Below, piece after piece: positions 5,222 through 5,824 of a stretch of DNA of 5,824 bases. Origin of the DNA: Bdellovibrionales bacterium (lineage in GTDB: Bacteria; Bdellovibrionota; Bdellovibrionia; Bdellovibrionales; UBA1609); the NCBI GenBank assembly GCA_026648125.1, contig JAPKGD010000142.1, forward strand, positions 1 through 5,824, read 5' to 3'. The notes beneath the pieces were generated by a model that worked only from the letters and a program-made list of their open reading frames with translations, was not told the origin of the DNA and made no database searches. A program made the translations under genes and the position numbers. Positions within the stretch are counted from its first letter, which is position 1. Each line of letters begins with the position of its first letter.

Positions 5222-5824
5222 ATGACCAGCAAAGAAGGAGCCTTGGCCGTGAATCAGTTTATTGAGCAGCGAGACAATATTTATTTTCGCTGCGTGGAAG
5301 ATTCAAACGAACCAATCATGATCACAAACCGCGCGGGGCAATTGATTTACATCAACCCCTCATGGTCGAGAATATATGGCTATTCCCGAGAGGAGGCCCT
5401 CGGCCGCACGCCTCGATTGCTACGCTCCTCTCACCAATCCGTAGATTTCTATTCGCAAATGTGGAGCCAAATCCTTGACCCAAAGTTTTGCTATTGGCGA
5501 GGGCGACTCGTCAACTTGTCAAAAGATGGGGAGGAAATTTCTGTGCTCCTGACAATTACACCCTATAAGAGCGAGTCGGGAGAAATTCTCGGATACATGG
5601 GTGTTGCCTTAGATCTCACTGAACAAACTCGATTAGAAAGCCAACTCGCTCAACAAGAAAAACTTGCGACGATTGGCGAGCTCACCAGTGGTTTAGCCCA
5701 TGAAGTGGGAACTCCAATTGGGGTCATACGGGGTCGAGCCGAGATGTTGAGTATGGAATCTAACCTTCCAGAGCCAGTTCAAAAGACACTTGAAATTATC
5801 ATTCGCCAATCGGATCGAATTTCT
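5222..5824 (+). CDS. PAS sensor histidine kinase, N-terminal part (runs off window)
   Basis: An open frame of 201 codons with no stop before the window edge. Residues about 20-135 form a PAS domain: YFRCVEDSNEPIMITN, then INPSWSRIYGYSREEALGR, the WRGRLVNLSKDGEEISVLL strands, and the closing YMGVALDLTEQTRLE (PAC part). A short helical linker, QLAQQEKLATIGELTSGL, leads to the HisKA H-box AHEVGTPIGVIRGRAEML with phospho-acceptor H160. The ATP-binding domain would lie beyond 5824. No membrane segment is seen, so it is probably a cytosolic NtrB-like sensor. ATG 5222 has a poor ribosome site. GTG 5249 has AAGGAG eight bases upstream and may be the true start, losing only nine residues. It is divergent from the receiver gene, its likely partner. 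The HEVGTP box style is common in former Deltaproteobacteria. Confidence 0.92.
   Translation, partial: MTSKEGALAVNQFIEQRDNIYFRCVEDSNEPIMITNRAGQLIYINPSWSRIYGYSREEALGRTPRLLRSSHQSVDFYSQMWSQILDPKFCYWRGRLVNLSKDGEEISVLLTITPYKSESGEILGYMGVALDLTEQTRLESQLAQQEKLATIGELTSGLAHEVGTPIGVIRGRAEMLSMESNLPEPVQKTLEIIIRQSDRIS
5235..5240 (+). promoter_or_regulatory. Shine-Dalgarno favouring a GTG start for the kinase
   Basis: AAGGAG with an 8-nt spacer to GTG 5249, in frame with the kinase. It lies inside the longer reading from ATG 5222, which itself has no good ribosome site. The true start is therefore uncertain between the two. Confidence 0.45.

Overview
This window is best read as a composite of three unrelated DNA segments, probably a metagenomic contig with a misjoin, and not as one continuous locus. 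The left part (1 to about 3425, A+T-rich to moderate composition) carries four minus-strand genes in one run. In transcription order they are a 5'-truncated M23 (LytM-type) metallopeptidase, a 365-aa winged-helix protein with a PD-(D/E)xK-like nuclease region that resembles plasmid replication-relaxation proteins, a HEPN-motif protein with a repeat-like C-terminus, and an ASCH-domain protein. The spacing is tight (3-nt gap, 13-nt overlap, 49-nt gap). The cargo looks like an integrative or plasmid-type accessory region. The ASCH and M23 sequences remind me of Anaerolineae/Chloroflexota proteins, but that is an impression, not a test.

The middle (about 3426-3620, about 63% G+C by hand count over 3421-3620) is a roughly 65-codon internal piece of an IS1380-family transposase, including its Y-(2)-x-(3)-E-(6)-K catalytic-glutamate region. 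It has no start, no stop and no visible IS ends. It abruptly replaces the 3' half of the gene on its right and the 5' half of the gene on its left.

The right part (about 3613-5824, about 50% G+C) looks like a Gram-negative bacterium of the Bdellovibrionota/former Deltaproteobacteria type, judged from the lipoprotein ApbE and the HEVGTP-type kinase H-box. A single-domain response regulator, a two-CBS protein and a truncated apbE lie in order on the minus strand. Divergent from them, on the plus strand, is a PAS sensor histidine kinase that runs off the window end. The 129-bp gap between the two units holds a near-perfect 21-bp palindrome that on the minus strand also reads as a sigma-54 -24/-12 element. 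The kinase and the receiver protein are a plausible signalling pair.

The most important warning for a reader is that the long open frame 3659-2895, which looks like a 'transposase-peptidase fusion', is very likely an artefact of the junctions. The most biologically interesting genuine genes are the nuclease-like and HEPN proteins of the left segment. No RNA genes, CRISPR arrays or convincing terminators were seen.
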